DNA from: JBFWVD01 sp050246915
Lineage (GTDB): Bacteria; Actinomycetota; Acidimicrobiia; Acidimicrobiales; Ilumatobacteraceae
DNA length: 64,000 bases
Reading direction: 5' to 3'
Assembly (NCBI GenBank): GCA_050246915.1
Contig: JBFWVD010000011.1
Coordinates: forward strand, 1-64,000
Notes under the pieces: model-generated
Told to the model about the DNA's origin: nothing
The model's input: the letters and a program-made list of their open reading frames with translations, nothing else
Database searches by the model: none
In this document: one piece after another, positions 42,044 through 52,000 of the stretch
Numbering within the stretch: the stretch's first letter is position 1
Layout of the letters: every line of letters begins with the position of its first letter
Made by a program: the position numbers and the translations under genes

Positions 42044-42957
42044 CAGCTGAACGTCTCTCCCACCATCTTCTCGCTGAGCGCCCACAGGCGCCTGGCGGCT
42101 TCGGGATCGATTGCATACGGCTGCGCGGCGTCGCTGACCTGACAGTCGTCGAGATACAGACCGCCCTTGTCATCGAACTGGGGCGACAGTGCGGCAACCA
42201 ACGTGGTCGACGCACCCTGTTGCGGGGTCTTGGTGACCAGTCCGCTCTTGGCCAGGCGTCCGTCGAGCCACTTCTTGTCGTCCTCGCTCAGGTAGCGGAA
42301 CAGGTCGGTGCCCACCACACCGGGATGGACACACAACACGTGAACACCCTTGTCGCCCAGACGTCGCTCCAGCTCGATGGTGAACAAGATGTTGGCCGTT
42401 TTGGACTGCCCGTAGGACTGCCACGGGATGTACTCGGATGTCTCGTAGTTGGGATCGTCCCAACGCACATCGGAGATGCCGTGGCCGTTCGAGGTGAGGT
42501 TCACGATGCGCGACGGTGCCGCGGCGACGACGGCCCGCAACAGCAGGTTGGTGAACAGGAAGTGGGCCAAGTGGTTGGTGCCGAACTGCAGCTCGAAACC
42601 ATCCACAGTGCGCTCGAACGGCGTGGCCATGACCCCAGCGTTGTTGATGAGCAGATCGATCTTGGGATGACGAGCCAGCACCTCGGCCGCCGCGGCACGC
42701 ACGCTCGCCAAGGACGTGAGATCGAGCTCCACCGATTCGACCTTCGCCCCGGGCACGCTCGACACCACATCGGCCAACGCGGCAGCAGACTTCTCGGGAT
42801 TGCGGTTCGCCATCACGACGGTGGCGCCGGCGCGAGCCAGTGAACGAGAGGCCTCGAGGCCGATGCCGCTCGATGCTCCGGTGATAACCACCACCTTGCC
42901 GGTGAGATCGTGCCCCGCTACCACCTCGTCGGCAGTGGTCGTGTATCCGAACGTCAT
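42043..42957 (-). CDS. SDR family oxidoreductase, retinol-dehydrogenase-like (paralogue)
   Basis: A 304-residue SDR with TGASSGIG, INNAGVMATPF, VRWDDPNY and YGQSK, plainly related along its length to the protein at 34511-35440 (even the N-terminal ADE and VTG/TVD pattern is shared). It should act on a lipophilic secondary alcohol or ketone. It is coupled to the acyl-CoA dehydrogenase by a TGATG overlap and lies 36 nt after an ALDH gene. Confidence 0.92.
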   Translation of the reverse strand: MTFGYTTTADEVVAGHDLTGKVVVITGASSGIGLEASRSLARAGATVVMANRNPEKSAAALADVVSSVPGAKVESVELDLTSLASVRAAAAEVLARHPKIDLLINNAGVMATPFERTVDGFELQFGTNHLAHFLFTNLLLRAVVAAAPSRIVNLTSNGHGISDVRWDDPNYETSEYIPWQSYGQSKTANILFTIELERRLGDKGVHVLCVHPGVVGTDLFRYLSEDDKKWLDGRLAKSGLVTKTPQQGASTTLVAALSPQFDDKGGLYLDDCQVSDAAQPYAIDPEAARRLWALSEKMVGETFS

Positions 42958-42993
42958 GTCATCTCCCCGTGGATGTATCTCGTGGTTTGCGGT

Positions 42994-44436
42994 TCACTTC
43001 TTGGGACGGAAGGCAGAGATGGCCTTCGACTCCAGGAACGAGGCCAGCCCCTCTGGGCCGTACTCGCGACCGATCCCCGATTGCTTGTAGCCGCCGAACG
43101 GTGCATCGGTGGCGAGTGCGGCGCCGTTGACGCGCACCTGACCGGTGCGCATCTGGCGGGCGATGTCCACGCCCCGATCGATGTCGGTGGTCCACACCGA
43201 GCCGGACAGGCCGTAGGTGGAATCGTTGGCGATGGCGATGGCATCCTCGACGTCGTCGTACGCGATCACCGAGACGACCGGGCCGAAGATCTCCTCACGA
43301 GCCACGCGCATGTCGTTGGTGACGTTCGCCAGCAGCGTCGGCTCCACGAAGTAGCCCTTGGGCATGTTGCTCGCCCGATGACCTCCGGTGACGGCGGTCG
43401 CCCCTTCACTTCGCGCGACGTCGAAGTAGCCGGTGACACGCTCCAGCTGAGCGGTGGACACCAGCGGCCCCAGGCGGGTCGTCTTGTCGAACGGATCGCC
43501 GGGCGTCCAGGTGGCGATGGAAGCAGCCATGGCGTCGACGAACTCGTCGTGGCGCTGGCGCGACACCAACACTCGCGTCTGTGCGGTGCAGGCCTGTCCG
43601 GTGTTGCCCATACCGAGGGGCACCAGACGCTTGAGCGTGTCGGGCAGGTCGGCGTCATCGAGCACGATGGCCGCCGACTTGCCACCCAACTCCAAACTCA
43701 CCCGTGTGAGGTTGGCGGCTGCCGCGGCCATGATCTTCTTGCCGGCAACGGTCGACCCGGTGAAGGCGATCTTGTCGACACCCGGGTGGCTCACGAGGTA
43801 CTCGCCCACCTCTCGGCCGGCGGGGACGATCGACACGACGCCGGGCGGCAGACCGACCTCGGCCAACACGTCGGCGAGGAGGAACGCCGACAGCGGGGTG
43901 TTGGGAGCGGGCTTCACCACCGCAGTGCATCCGGCTACCAACGCCGGCGCCAGCTTGTTGATGATGCTGCGCAGCGGAGCGTTCCACGGCACGACGATGG
44001 CGATGACACCGATTGCTTCGTGCACCACCGTGGTTGGCTTGCCGACGTTGCGCTGCTCCTCGAACGCATACGTCGAGGCGAGATCGACGTAGTAGTCCAT
44101 GGTGGCGATGGGCTGCTGCACCTGGTCGGCCAGCGCCGAAGCTATGGGCGCACCCATCTCGGTGGTGATGAGCTGTGCCATCTCGTCGGAGCGATCACCG
44201 ATGAGCTTGCTCACATGCGCCAGTACTGCGGCGCGCTCTTGCGGCGTGCGCCGCGACCAGTCGCCGGCGTCGAAGGCGCGTCGCGCCGCGGCAACTGCTG
44301 CGTCCATGTCGGCGATGGTTCCCTCGGGAACCCCACCGACGATCTCCTCGGTGCTGGGGCAGATCACTTCGAACGTCGAGCCACCGGCCGGGGCAACCCA
44401 CTCGCCGCCGATGAACAGCTTGTCTCTGTCGTGCAT
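42994..44436 (-). CDS. NAD(P)-dependent aldehyde dehydrogenase
   Basis: A 480-residue ALDH: VVPWNAPLRSI, KPAPNTPLSA, FTGSTVAGKKI, general-base Glu in SLELGGKSAA, and the nucleophile Cys in GNTGQACTAQTR (about residue 284). The start is taken at ATG 44436 with AAGGACGAG upstream; the frame continues to 44562 across non-conserved sequence. It lies between two SDR genes on the same strand, which suggests an alcohol-aldehyde-acid pathway that would draw off the aldehydes made by the neighbouring reductases. Confidence 0.93.
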   Translation of the reverse strand: MHDRDKLFIGGEWVAPAGGSTFEVICPSTEEIVGGVPEGTIADMDAAVAAARRAFDAGDWSRRTPQERAAVLAHVSKLIGDRSDEMAQLITTEMGAPIASALADQVQQPIATMDYYVDLASTYAFEEQRNVGKPTTVVHEAIGVIAIVVPWNAPLRSIINKLAPALVAGCTAVVKPAPNTPLSAFLLADVLAEVGLPPGVVSIVPAGREVGEYLVSHPGVDKIAFTGSTVAGKKIMAAAAANLTRVSLELGGKSAAIVLDDADLPDTLKRLVPLGMGNTGQACTAQTRVLVSRQRHDEFVDAMAASIATWTPGDPFDKTTRLGPLVSTAQLERVTGYFDVARSEGATAVTGGHRASNMPKGYFVEPTLLANVTNDMRVAREEIFGPVVSVIAYDDVEDAIAIANDSTYGLSGSVWTTDIDRGVDIARQMRTGQVRVNGAALATDAPFGGYKQSGIGREYGPEGLASFLESKAISAFRPKK

Positions 44437-44494
44437 GTCTCGTCCTTGCTGGTGCTCGTACTCGAGGTCGGGGAGAAAGCGCAGTTGACGCGGC

Positions 44495-45388
44495 TCAGCG
44501 AGGCGGTCGCCAGAACATGCCGGCGGCCACCATCGGGTGATGCTGCTGGGTGAGCACGCCACCGGTCAGTCCGGCGTCCACGAAAAGGCTGGTCCCGGTG
44601 GTGTAGCTGGCGAACTTGGAGTTCAGGAACACCATCGGCCATGCCTGCTCATCGGGGCGAGCCATGCGGCCCATGAGCTTGGGCCAGTTCTCCAGCATCT
44701 CGGCACCGAAGTCCTTCGACTTCACCGCCTTGGTGAATTCCTTGCTGGCCGCGGTGTAGGTGCTCCCGGGATTGATGCAGTTCATCCGCAGCCCCATGGC
44801 ATTGAACCCCACCGACGCTCGATAGGCGGTGTACACGTTCACCGCTTCCTTCGATACGTCGTAGGCGTAACCGAGCTCGGGCAGATGCTTCTCGAGCCAG
44901 TCGGTGCCGGCCTCATAGTCATCGATGGCCATGAGTTCGAGCATCTTCTCGGCGTGCAGCGGCCACGACACCGCAGCAGTGGAGCCGATATTGCAGATGG
45001 CGCCGCCCGCGTTCATGTTCGGAGCGATCAGCTCGGTGAAGTGACGAGTACCGGAGAAGTTCACCGCGATGATCTTGCGCGGGTCGGCCGTGCCGGGGAT
45101 GCCCGCGCAGTTGAACAGAGCATCAATACCACCACCGAGTTCGGTCGCGGCAGACTCGATGGACGCTCGGTCGCTGAGGTCCATGGTCACCTTGCCCACA
45201 ACACCGTCGTACCCGATGGGTTGTACGTCCACGCCGGTGACTTCGGCGCCGAGGGCCACCAAGATCTTGGCCGCGGCGAGGCCCATGCCCGATGCGGCAC
45301 CGGTGACGACGACGCGCTTGTCGTTGTATCCCCACATGTCATCGGGTGTGGGGAGAACGGGATCGGGGTTCTTGTGATCGATGGTCAC
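44495..45388 (-). CDS. short-chain dehydrogenase/reductase, 3-alpha-hydroxysteroid-dehydrogenase-like
   Basis: A 297-residue SDR with TGAASGMG, FNCAG in place of NNAG, the catalytic Ser in NIGSTAAVS and YDVSKEAVNVY. The FNCAG and the long insertion between Ser and Tyr are typical of the 3-alpha-(hydroxysteroid) dehydrogenase-like SDR group. It follows the LuxE-like gene by 79 nt across a perfect 18-bp palindrome (45411-45428) and precedes the ALDH. Confidence 0.88.
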   Translation of the reverse strand: MTIDHKNPDPVLPTPDDMWGYNDKRVVVTGAASGMGLAAAKILVALGAEVTGVDVQPIGYDGVVGKVTMDLSDRASIESAATELGGGIDALFNCAGIPGTADPRKIIAVNFSGTRHFTELIAPNMNAGGAICNIGSTAAVSWPLHAEKMLELMAIDDYEAGTDWLEKHLPELGYAYDVSKEAVNVYTAYRASVGFNAMGLRMNCINPGSTYTAASKEFTKAVKSKDFGAEMLENWPKLMGRMARPDEQAWPMVFLNSKFASYTTGTSLFVDAGLTGGVLTQQHHPMVAAGMFWRPPR

Positions 45389-45410
45389 GGATGCTCCGGG
45401 GGATCAGACA

Positions 45411-45428
45411 TGAACTCGGGAGAGTTCA
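45411..45428. promoter_or_regulatory. 18-bp perfect palindrome between LuxE-like and SDR genes
   Basis: TGAACTC-GGGA-GAGTTCA is a 7-bp perfect inverted repeat with a 4-base loop, 23 nt upstream of the SDR start. It could be an operator for the SDR-ALDH genes, or a short attenuating hairpin after the LuxE-like gene. Without a U-tract or G/C-rich stem the operator reading is preferred. Confidence 0.4.
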
Positions 45429-45467
45429 CGCCAACAGATGTGGGAATCGTCGTCATGTCGGATGGGG

Positions 45468-46820
45468 TCAGTCACCGGCGATGCCGCGGATGTAGGCCTC
45501 GATGGTGCCGCCGCAGGTCAGCTTGTCATCGCCGCCGGCGGAGAGTTCGCTGTAGCGGACGATGGGATCTTCGATGGTCGGGCCCACTCGACCGCACTCG
45601 CACCGGTTGTAGTTGGCCGTCACCTTGTCCCCGGTGACGATGCCGCCCCAACGACCGTGCCAGATCGGATCGTAGGCGCCCACTCGACCGGTCACCCGAC
45701 CGTCGGCACCGATGGGCAACAGCTGCTCCCCGGACTCGTCGAGGATGAACAACATCAGGGCCTTGGGCCAGTGGTATCGGCCGGCCTCGCACCGGGGAGC
45801 GATCACCGACTGTTCTGACATCGAGTACAAGCGAGGACGGATGACGTTGCCGAGGAAGCTCGACATCTGCTCCTCGTAGTCGTTGGGAACCGCGAGTCCC
45901 TTGAGGCCGCCGGCGATGGAGACCGCGGTCTCCGGGTGGAACGAGCCGTCGGGGATCCCTTTGGCCCGCGCTGCTTCCATGAGCCGCCACGCCATGGCCC
46001 ACGGTCCCAACAAGATCTGCGGACGATCCCGATAGCTCAGGACACGATCCACGAGATCGTCGATGTCGGCCAGCACCTGCTTACCGCGCTGGGCCATCTC
46101 CGCTTCGAACGCCGCCACCTCGCTCGGAGTGGCGGTGCCGTCGGCCATCTTGCGTCGCATCTGCACCTGCTTGAGCGTGTCGGCCACCCGCACCGGCTCC
46201 TCCGTCAGGCTGTGCATCCACTCCGGCCGCGAGAACACGTCGCCGTAGGCCTTACGGGCGAACGCGTAGCGCATGCGCACCTTGCCCGGCGCCATGAGCG
46301 TGACTGGACGATCGTTGAGCTGCGGCACGACGGCTGGGTAGCCGAACAGCTTCGGCGACACGATGGCGTTGTAGGCCACGTCCTCGTCATCGAGCACGAG
46401 GAAGGAGTTCTTGCCACTGGTGCCGCTGGAGACCACGACGTGTTGGCCGCCCAGGTCGAGCCGGTCGAGCCAGTCGTCGACATCGACGCATCCGTCCATG
46501 TCGATGGCGGTGACGTCGCCGGTGACGACGGTGTTGAGCCACGTCGACATGTTCTTCCACCGGCCCTGGGTGATGAACGACTCCGGATAGCTCTTGTACA
46601 CCGAGTGAGCGAACAACAGCGGCACCAGATCCTCGGGCGACTTCAACCGATCGATCCCCAGGTCGGATGCCCGCAGGTCGAGGGCACGCACCAACGGACG
46701 TTGCTCGGCCAGTCGCTCGTTCGCTGCGGCCAGACGCAGATCATCGAGATCGCTGCGGCCATCGTCGGCGTATGGATCGCCGGTCACCATGATCGTCTTG
46801 AGCTCCTCGACAGCGCTCAT
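45468..46820 (-). CDS. LuxE-like acyl-protein synthetase
   Basis: A 450-residue member of the LuxE/phenylacetate-CoA-ligase-like adenylating family. The adenylate-forming loop is SSGTSGKNSF (about residues 127-136), the mid-domain LLGPWAMAWRLMEA follows, and the C-terminus has CECGRVGPTIEDP, whose Cys region corresponds to where LuxE takes up the acyl group. LuxE activates a fatty acid and passes the acyl group to LuxC for reduction to an aldehyde. GAGGAG lies 8 nt before ATG 46820. It follows the TetR gene by 70 nt and the matching LuxC-like gene is divergent at 47657. Confidence 0.82.
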   Translation of the reverse strand: MSAVEELKTIMVTGDPYADDGRSDLDDLRLAAANERLAEQRPLVRALDLRASDLGIDRLKSPEDLVPLLFAHSVYKSYPESFITQGRWKNMSTWLNTVVTGDVTAIDMDGCVDVDDWLDRLDLGGQHVVVSSGTSGKNSFLVLDDEDVAYNAIVSPKLFGYPAVVPQLNDRPVTLMAPGKVRMRYAFARKAYGDVFSRPEWMHSLTEEPVRVADTLKQVQMRRKMADGTATPSEVAAFEAEMAQRGKQVLADIDDLVDRVLSYRDRPQILLGPWAMAWRLMEAARAKGIPDGSFHPETAVSIAGGLKGLAVPNDYEEQMSSFLGNVIRPRLYSMSEQSVIAPRCEAGRYHWPKALMLFILDESGEQLLPIGADGRVTGRVGAYDPIWHGRWGGIVTGDKVTANYNRCECGRVGPTIEDPIVRYSELSAGGDDKLTCGGTIEAYIRGIAGD

Positions 46821-46890
46821 GTGATGGTCTCCTCGGATCTCTCGCCGGCCCCACCCGGCATTGCGAAGGGAACGCCCACTGGGACGAGTG

Positions 46891-47586
46891 TCATTCGCTC
46901 TTGCTCGTTGCGTCGGACACCGCATGCAAGCAGAAGCCGATGAGGTGGTCGAGATCGGCTTTCGTCGGCTGCTCACGCCGCCACAGGAACAGTTCCATCA
47001 GTGCCATCGTGGATTGACAGATCATGCGCGCGTCGCGTTCGGGATCGGCGCTCCCGAGTTCGGCCACCAACGCAAGGATCGGCCGGGTGATCGACTCCCG
47101 CGCCGCGATGCGGCCACTGGTGTCATCGCTCACGCGTGCGGCGTTCCACATGGTTGCGCGGACGAGATCGGCGACATCGGGCTTGGACGCTTGGTTCAGG
47201 ACTCCGGCGATCCAGCGACCGATCTTCTCCTCCGCGGTGTCGACGGCATCCATCTGGCGGAGCAACCGGGTGAGGAGACGATCGGTACCCATCTCCACGA
47301 TCGCCGTCACCAGATCGTCCTTGCTCTTGAAGTGGCGATAGAAGACGTCGTTGGACAACCCGGCCTCAGCCACGATGTCGGCCACCCGCGGACTCGATTT
47401 GGTGCCTTGGCGAGAGATGACGGCGAGCCCGGCCTCGAGCAGGCGTCGCACCTCGCTCGCATATTCGGCTTCGCGTTCGGCCACGGCACGTCGAGCGATG
47501 CGATCAGCGACGTGCGGCGATTCCTCAGCGGGCCGATCGCCATCGGCTGTCAGGCCGTCGACTGGACCCCGAACCGCGCTCGTCAT
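46891..47586 (-). CDS. TetR-family transcriptional regulator
   Basis: A 231-residue TetR protein, helix-turn-helix RVADIVAEAGLSNDVFYRHF (about residues 54-73), then a helical ligand domain. The TACTGT -10 box lies 7 nt before ATG 47586 with no ribosome site, so the mRNA is probably leaderless, and the inverted repeat CAGAA-N5-TTCTG covers that box. It lies between the LuxE-like gene (same strand) and the divergent LuxC-like gene, so it likely controls aldehyde formation. An acyl-CoA or fatty acid ligand is a reasonable guess. Confidence 0.88.
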   Translation of the reverse strand: MTSAVRGPVDGLTADGDRPAEESPHVADRIARRAVAEREAEYASEVRRLLEAGLAVISRQGTKSSPRVADIVAEAGLSNDVFYRHFKSKDDLVTAIVEMGTDRLLTRLLRQMDAVDTAEEKIGRWIAGVLNQASKPDVADLVRATMWNAARVSDDTSGRIAARESITRPILALVAELGSADPERDARMICQSTMALMELFLWRREQPTKADLDHLIGFCLHAVSDATSKSE

Positions 47587-47589
47587 GTT

Positions 47590-47604
47590 CAGAACAGTAT
47601 TCTG
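47590..47604. promoter_or_regulatory. operator-like inverted repeat over the TetR -10 box
   Basis: CAGAA (47590-47594) and TTCTG (47600-47604) form a perfect inverted repeat across the minus-strand box TACTGT. Just beyond, GATACAAAG gives a plus-strand TACAAA box for the LuxC-like gene. One dimer site could therefore control both divergent promoters. Confidence 0.5.
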
Positions 47605-47656
47605 CCTGGTGTGGTGATACAAAGCACCGGCCGGTTTGTGAGAGCGGGGGATGACC

Positions 47657-49048
47657 ATGAGTGATGCGGCGTCGACACGGGTTGCGGTACCCCATGTCAT
47701 CAAAGGCGTGGTGCAGACCGGCGCCGAGCTCGAGTACCCCGGCGCCGACGGGGACATGTTCGCCACACCGGCCATCAACCTCGATGAGTTGGTATGGCCA
47801 CGCACCGAGCCACTCCCCGCTGCCGAGGTGCCCGTCGCCGAGATCATCGATCTCCTCGCCGCAGTGGGTGACTACCTGCGTAACGATCCCGATGGCCTGT
47901 TGGCCGAAGCGCTCACCGCGCTCATCCGTACCAGTCCGTACGAGAAGCGGATCCTCGAGAACTCCTACGGCGATCTGTGGCGCATGCTCTCGGGCGATCG
48001 GCTCTGGACGCAGCTCAACAGCGAGCTCGGTGGCGCCGACGTCGTCGACAGCTGGCGACGCATCCAGTTGGTGGACGGCAAGTTCGGATCGGTGAAGGCC
48101 TGCCCGACCCGCATGGTGCACGTGCTGGCCGGCAACGCACCCGGTGTCGCTCTCATGACCGTGGCGCGCGGCGCCATGATGAAGGGCGTCCATCTGCTCA
48201 AGATGCCGTCGAACGATCTCCTCAGCTCCACCGCAGTGTTGCGGGCGCTGGCCGCGGTGGCACCCGATCACCCGACCACGAAGTCGTTCTCCGCCATCTA
48301 CTGGCGCGGCGGCGACGCGTCCATCGAGAGCGTGCTGTTCCGGCCCCAGTTCTTCGACAAGCTGGTGGCCTGGGGTGGCGACTCGGCCATCCGCAATGCG
48401 GCCAAGTACCTCGGGCCGGGATTCGAGCTCATCTCGTTCGATCCGAAGAACTCCATCTCGATGATCGGCCGCGAGGTGTTCGAGTCACCCGAGACGCTCG
48501 CCGAGGTCGCCGATCTCGCCGCCGCCGACAGCGTGGCGTACAACCAAGAAGCCTGCACGTCGAGCCGCTTCCACTACGTGGAGGGAACGCACGCCCAGAT
48601 CGATGACTATTGCGCGGTGTTGGTCGACGCGCTCGGCAAAGAGCGACGCAGCACGTCGGCCAAGGTGTGTCCCATGTCGTCCGACATCCGTGAAGAGGTC
48701 GCCGCGCTGCGCACCCTCGATCCGATGTATTGCGTGTTCGGTTCTGATGACGGCACCGGCCTCGTCATCCGCTCCGATGAACCCGTCGAGTTCTTCCCCT
48801 CGGCCAAGACCGTCAATGTGGTCGTCGTCGATTCATTGCGCGATGCGATGCGGTACATCAACGTGGCGACGCAGACGGTGAGCATCTATCCGCCGCAGCG
48901 CAAGACCGAGATGCGCGACGCGTTGGCCCAGGCCGGCGTGCAGCGGGTGGTTCCGGTTGGTGGCTCTCCGGCCATGCCGCCAGGTCTCGCCCACGACGGA
49001 TTCTTCCCGCTCCAGCGCTTCGTTCGTTGGGTGAACGACGAGGAATGA
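47657..49048 (+). CDS. LuxC-like acyl-CoA/acyl-protein reductase
   Basis: A 463-residue LuxC-family reductase of the aldehyde-dehydrogenase fold. The acyl-accepting Cys lies in NQEACTSSRF (about residue 299), followed by an ALDH-like C-terminal domain. The NAD(P)-side segment is VLAGNAPGVALMTV. It reduces an acyl thioester, delivered as acyl-CoA or by LuxE, to a fatty aldehyde with NADPH. In-frame ATGs at 47651 and 47657 differ by two residues; the second gives better spacing to GGGGG. It converges on the carboxylic acid reductase gene with a 24-base gap. No luxAB luciferase is in the window. Confidence 0.85.
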   Translation: MSDAASTRVAVPHVIKGVVQTGAELEYPGADGDMFATPAINLDELVWPRTEPLPAAEVPVAEIIDLLAAVGDYLRNDPDGLLAEALTALIRTSPYEKRILENSYGDLWRMLSGDRLWTQLNSELGGADVVDSWRRIQLVDGKFGSVKACPTRMVHVLAGNAPGVALMTVARGAMMKGVHLLKMPSNDLLSSTAVLRALAAVAPDHPTTKSFSAIYWRGGDASIESVLFRPQFFDKLVAWGGDSAIRNAAKYLGPGFELISFDPKNSISMIGREVFESPETLAEVADLAAADSVAYNQEACTSSRFHYVEGTHAQIDDYCAVLVDALGKERRSTSAKVCPMSSDIREEVAALRTLDPMYCVFGSDDGTGLVIRSDEPVEFFPSAKTVNVVVVDSLRDAMRYINVATQTVSIYPPQRKTEMRDALAQAGVQRVVPVGGSPAMPPGLAHDGFFPLQRFVRWVNDEE

Positions 49049-49072
49049 CCGCTGATCACACCCGAGCGGCCG

Positions 49073-52000
49073 TCACACTCCGCTCGGTGTGGGCAACATG
49101 TCATGAGCCACGAGGTCAGCCACGCATTTGTGGATATAGGCCTCGGTGATGTGCGGGACCTCAGGCCCACATGGCGCCGCGGCAACGGCGGCGATGAAGT
49201 TCCCGCTGCCGGCATTGCGCCATGACGCCTTGTACTGACGACGCCAGGGGTCGAGCACCAGCACCGAGGAGAACTGCCGCTGCTGCTCGGGCAACGCCTT
49301 GAGGCGCAACTCGAATTGCTCGATCCATGTCTGGTGGGACGCCATGCGCTCGATGGGGTAGCCCGCCGAGATGATCCAGTCCACGAGCGAGTCGAGCGAC
49401 ACCCCATCGTCGTGATGGTTGATGGTGTTGTACACGCGATAGCCGTCGTGGATCTGTTCGCCGAGATCGGCGACGGACGCGGCGACGAAGTCGACCGGCA
49501 AGCCGTCGTAGTGGGCGCGTGCCCGGGCGCCGTCGGGGCCCGGTTGGTAGAACGACTCGGGTGCCAAGCCGGTGGTGATGAGGCTGAACAACATGCGGAT
49601 GAACACATCCGGCACGTTGATCTGCCCGCGATAGCTCGAATGCGGCAGCATCATGTCGCCGCGGAAAATGTTCACCGGCAGACCGAAGCGCTCGTGAGCG
49701 CGCTGCAGCAGGATCTCGCCGGCCCACTTCGACGCGGCGTAGCCGATGTTGTATGCGTCCGACAGATCGACGCTGGGCTGCAACGGCGACGCTTCGTCGT
49801 AGCCCGCACTGCGATCCACCAAGGACATCACGGCAAGCGACGACACGAAGTCGAACCGTTTCTGTCGGCCGGTGATCGCCAGCGCGATGAGATCCGCGGT
49901 GCCGGCCACGTTGGGCCCGAACAGGTGCTCGTAGTCGAGGATGTGGTTCACCAGCGCCCCGGGGTGCACGATCCGATCGACCGAATCCGCCAGCCGGGCG
50001 TAAGTGGCGTCACCGATGCCCAGGCGGGGTTCGGCCATGTCTCCCACGACGATCTCCAGATGTGGCCGTAGGCGTTCGAAGCGCTCTTCGAGTGCGGCAT
50101 CGCCGCTGAGGGCATCACGCAGGCGAGCCAGGCCGGCGCTGTCGTTGCTTGCACGCACCAGGCAACTCACCGTGCCGCCCACTGCGCTCATCCGCTCCAG
50201 CCATTCGATGGCCAAGAATCGCCCGAGGAAGCCGGTCGAGCCGGTGAGGAACACGTGTCGGGTCTCGGCCGATGGGAGTGCGGTGGCCGCGCTCGCGAGG
50301 ACGTCGGCGCCGATGAACTTCTCGAGCGTCAGATCCGACGCATTGATCTGCCGCGCTCCGCGACCGTGGACCGATGTGAACGTCGGCGCTGCGGCCGCAC
50401 CTTCGCTCACGGCGCGGGCTCGTTCGATCTGCGCCGACCACTTCGCAATGGAACCGGTGGGACTCAAGATCGCGCTCACCGGGATCACGACGTCGAAGAT
50501 GTCGTTCAGCAGCGACGAGAACGCCGCGGCCCCCAGTGAGTCACCGCCCAACTGCGCGAACGCGTAGGGCAAGGACGAGTCGACATCGGTGACACCGAGG
50601 GTCACCTCGAGCACCTTGGCCACCTTCTCGGGAACACTCATGTTCGACGACGTGTCGCGCAGCGACATGAGGTCGTCGTTCTGCTTGCGTTCGAGATCGG
50701 CGTAGAGCTGCTCGAGCCGCTCGCCGTATCGGCGTTGCAGGTTCGGCCGCATCTTCTTCTCGATCGACGACAGCAGTCCATTGGCGTGGCTGAACGGCTC
50801 CATCTCCACGATGAAGTCTCGGGGGATCTCGAACGAACGGAGGTTGGCCTCGGTCCCGACCCGCTTGAGCTCTGATCGCATGAGCGCCTTGATCGCCTCC
50901 GGCGACGGATCGACCCCGAGGCGAGCCTCGACGAGCACCATGTTGGGAACGACGATCGCCAGGAGATACGACCGTGCGCCGTTGCCGTACACGTAGATCT
51001 GCAGGATCAGCTCGCTGCCGTTCTCGAAGGTCGTCCCGACGGCGCCACAGGTCACGAACTCGCCTTGCGCGAGTTTGAGTACATCGTTGCGCCGATCGAT
51101 GAACACGAGATGATCGGGTCCGTGCTCTTCCATGATGTCACCGGTGCGGATGTAGCCGTCCTCGGTGAGCAGCTTCTCGGTGGCGGCAGGGTTCTTGAAA
51201 TACCCGGGCACGCCATCGACGGTCTTCACATGCAGTTCGCCTCGAGGGTACGGCTTGTCGGTGACGAAGTAGCCCAGCTCGGGCACATCGCTGAGCCGGT
51301 AGTCGATGACCGGCGGGCGCTGCACCCGGTTGCGGACAGTGACCCCGCCGTTGGCCTCGGTGTTGCCATAGGTCTCCACGAATGCCACGTCGGGATACAG
51401 CTCACGGATGAAGTGCTCCACCTCCTTGGTGAGGGGCGCGGAGCTGGTCACGATCGTGACGATGCGATCACCCATGTAATCGGCTCGCATCTCGGCCATC
51501 ACCTCGGCCCTGACCTGCTCCGGGTCGGTGCCATCGGCAGTGCGGCGAGCCATCTCGGTGAGGAAGTGCCGATGCACCATGTCCAAGATGCGTGGGAACA
51601 GCGAGTACTCCGTCGGCCGGGTGATCTGCATGTCTTCGAACAGCGTTGACATGTCGGTGCGGGCGGTGAAGTAGCACGTCCCCCCGCGGGCGAGCGTGGT
51701 CTGCACCTGGGCGCGCCCCATCGAATGGTTGAGCGGGGCGAAGCACAGCCGCACCACCGGCACAGGCACCCGGCCGACCATCCCGAACTGGGTGCTGGCG
51801 AGACGATCCGGGAACATCGCTCCCTTGGGCGACCCCGTGCTCCCCGAGGAATGGACCAACACTGCGAGTCGATCCTTGGACGATTCCTCCACCGGATAGG
51901 GCGTGTACGCGTCGCAATCGCCCTGCGCGATCAGATCGTGGAGCAGCGCCAACTGTGCGGTCGATCCGTTGCTCTCGAGTTCGGCGCGGGCTGCGGCGAG

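Noticed and set aside
42910..44553. 547-codon plus-strand ORF opposite an aldehyde dehydrogenase
   Set aside because: The minus strand has all ALDH catalytic motifs, so the plus frame is a shadow.
45468..49048. Bioluminescence operon
   Set aside because: LuxC- and LuxE-like genes are present, but no luxA, luxB or luxD is found; the LLM proteins in the window are F420-type and distant.
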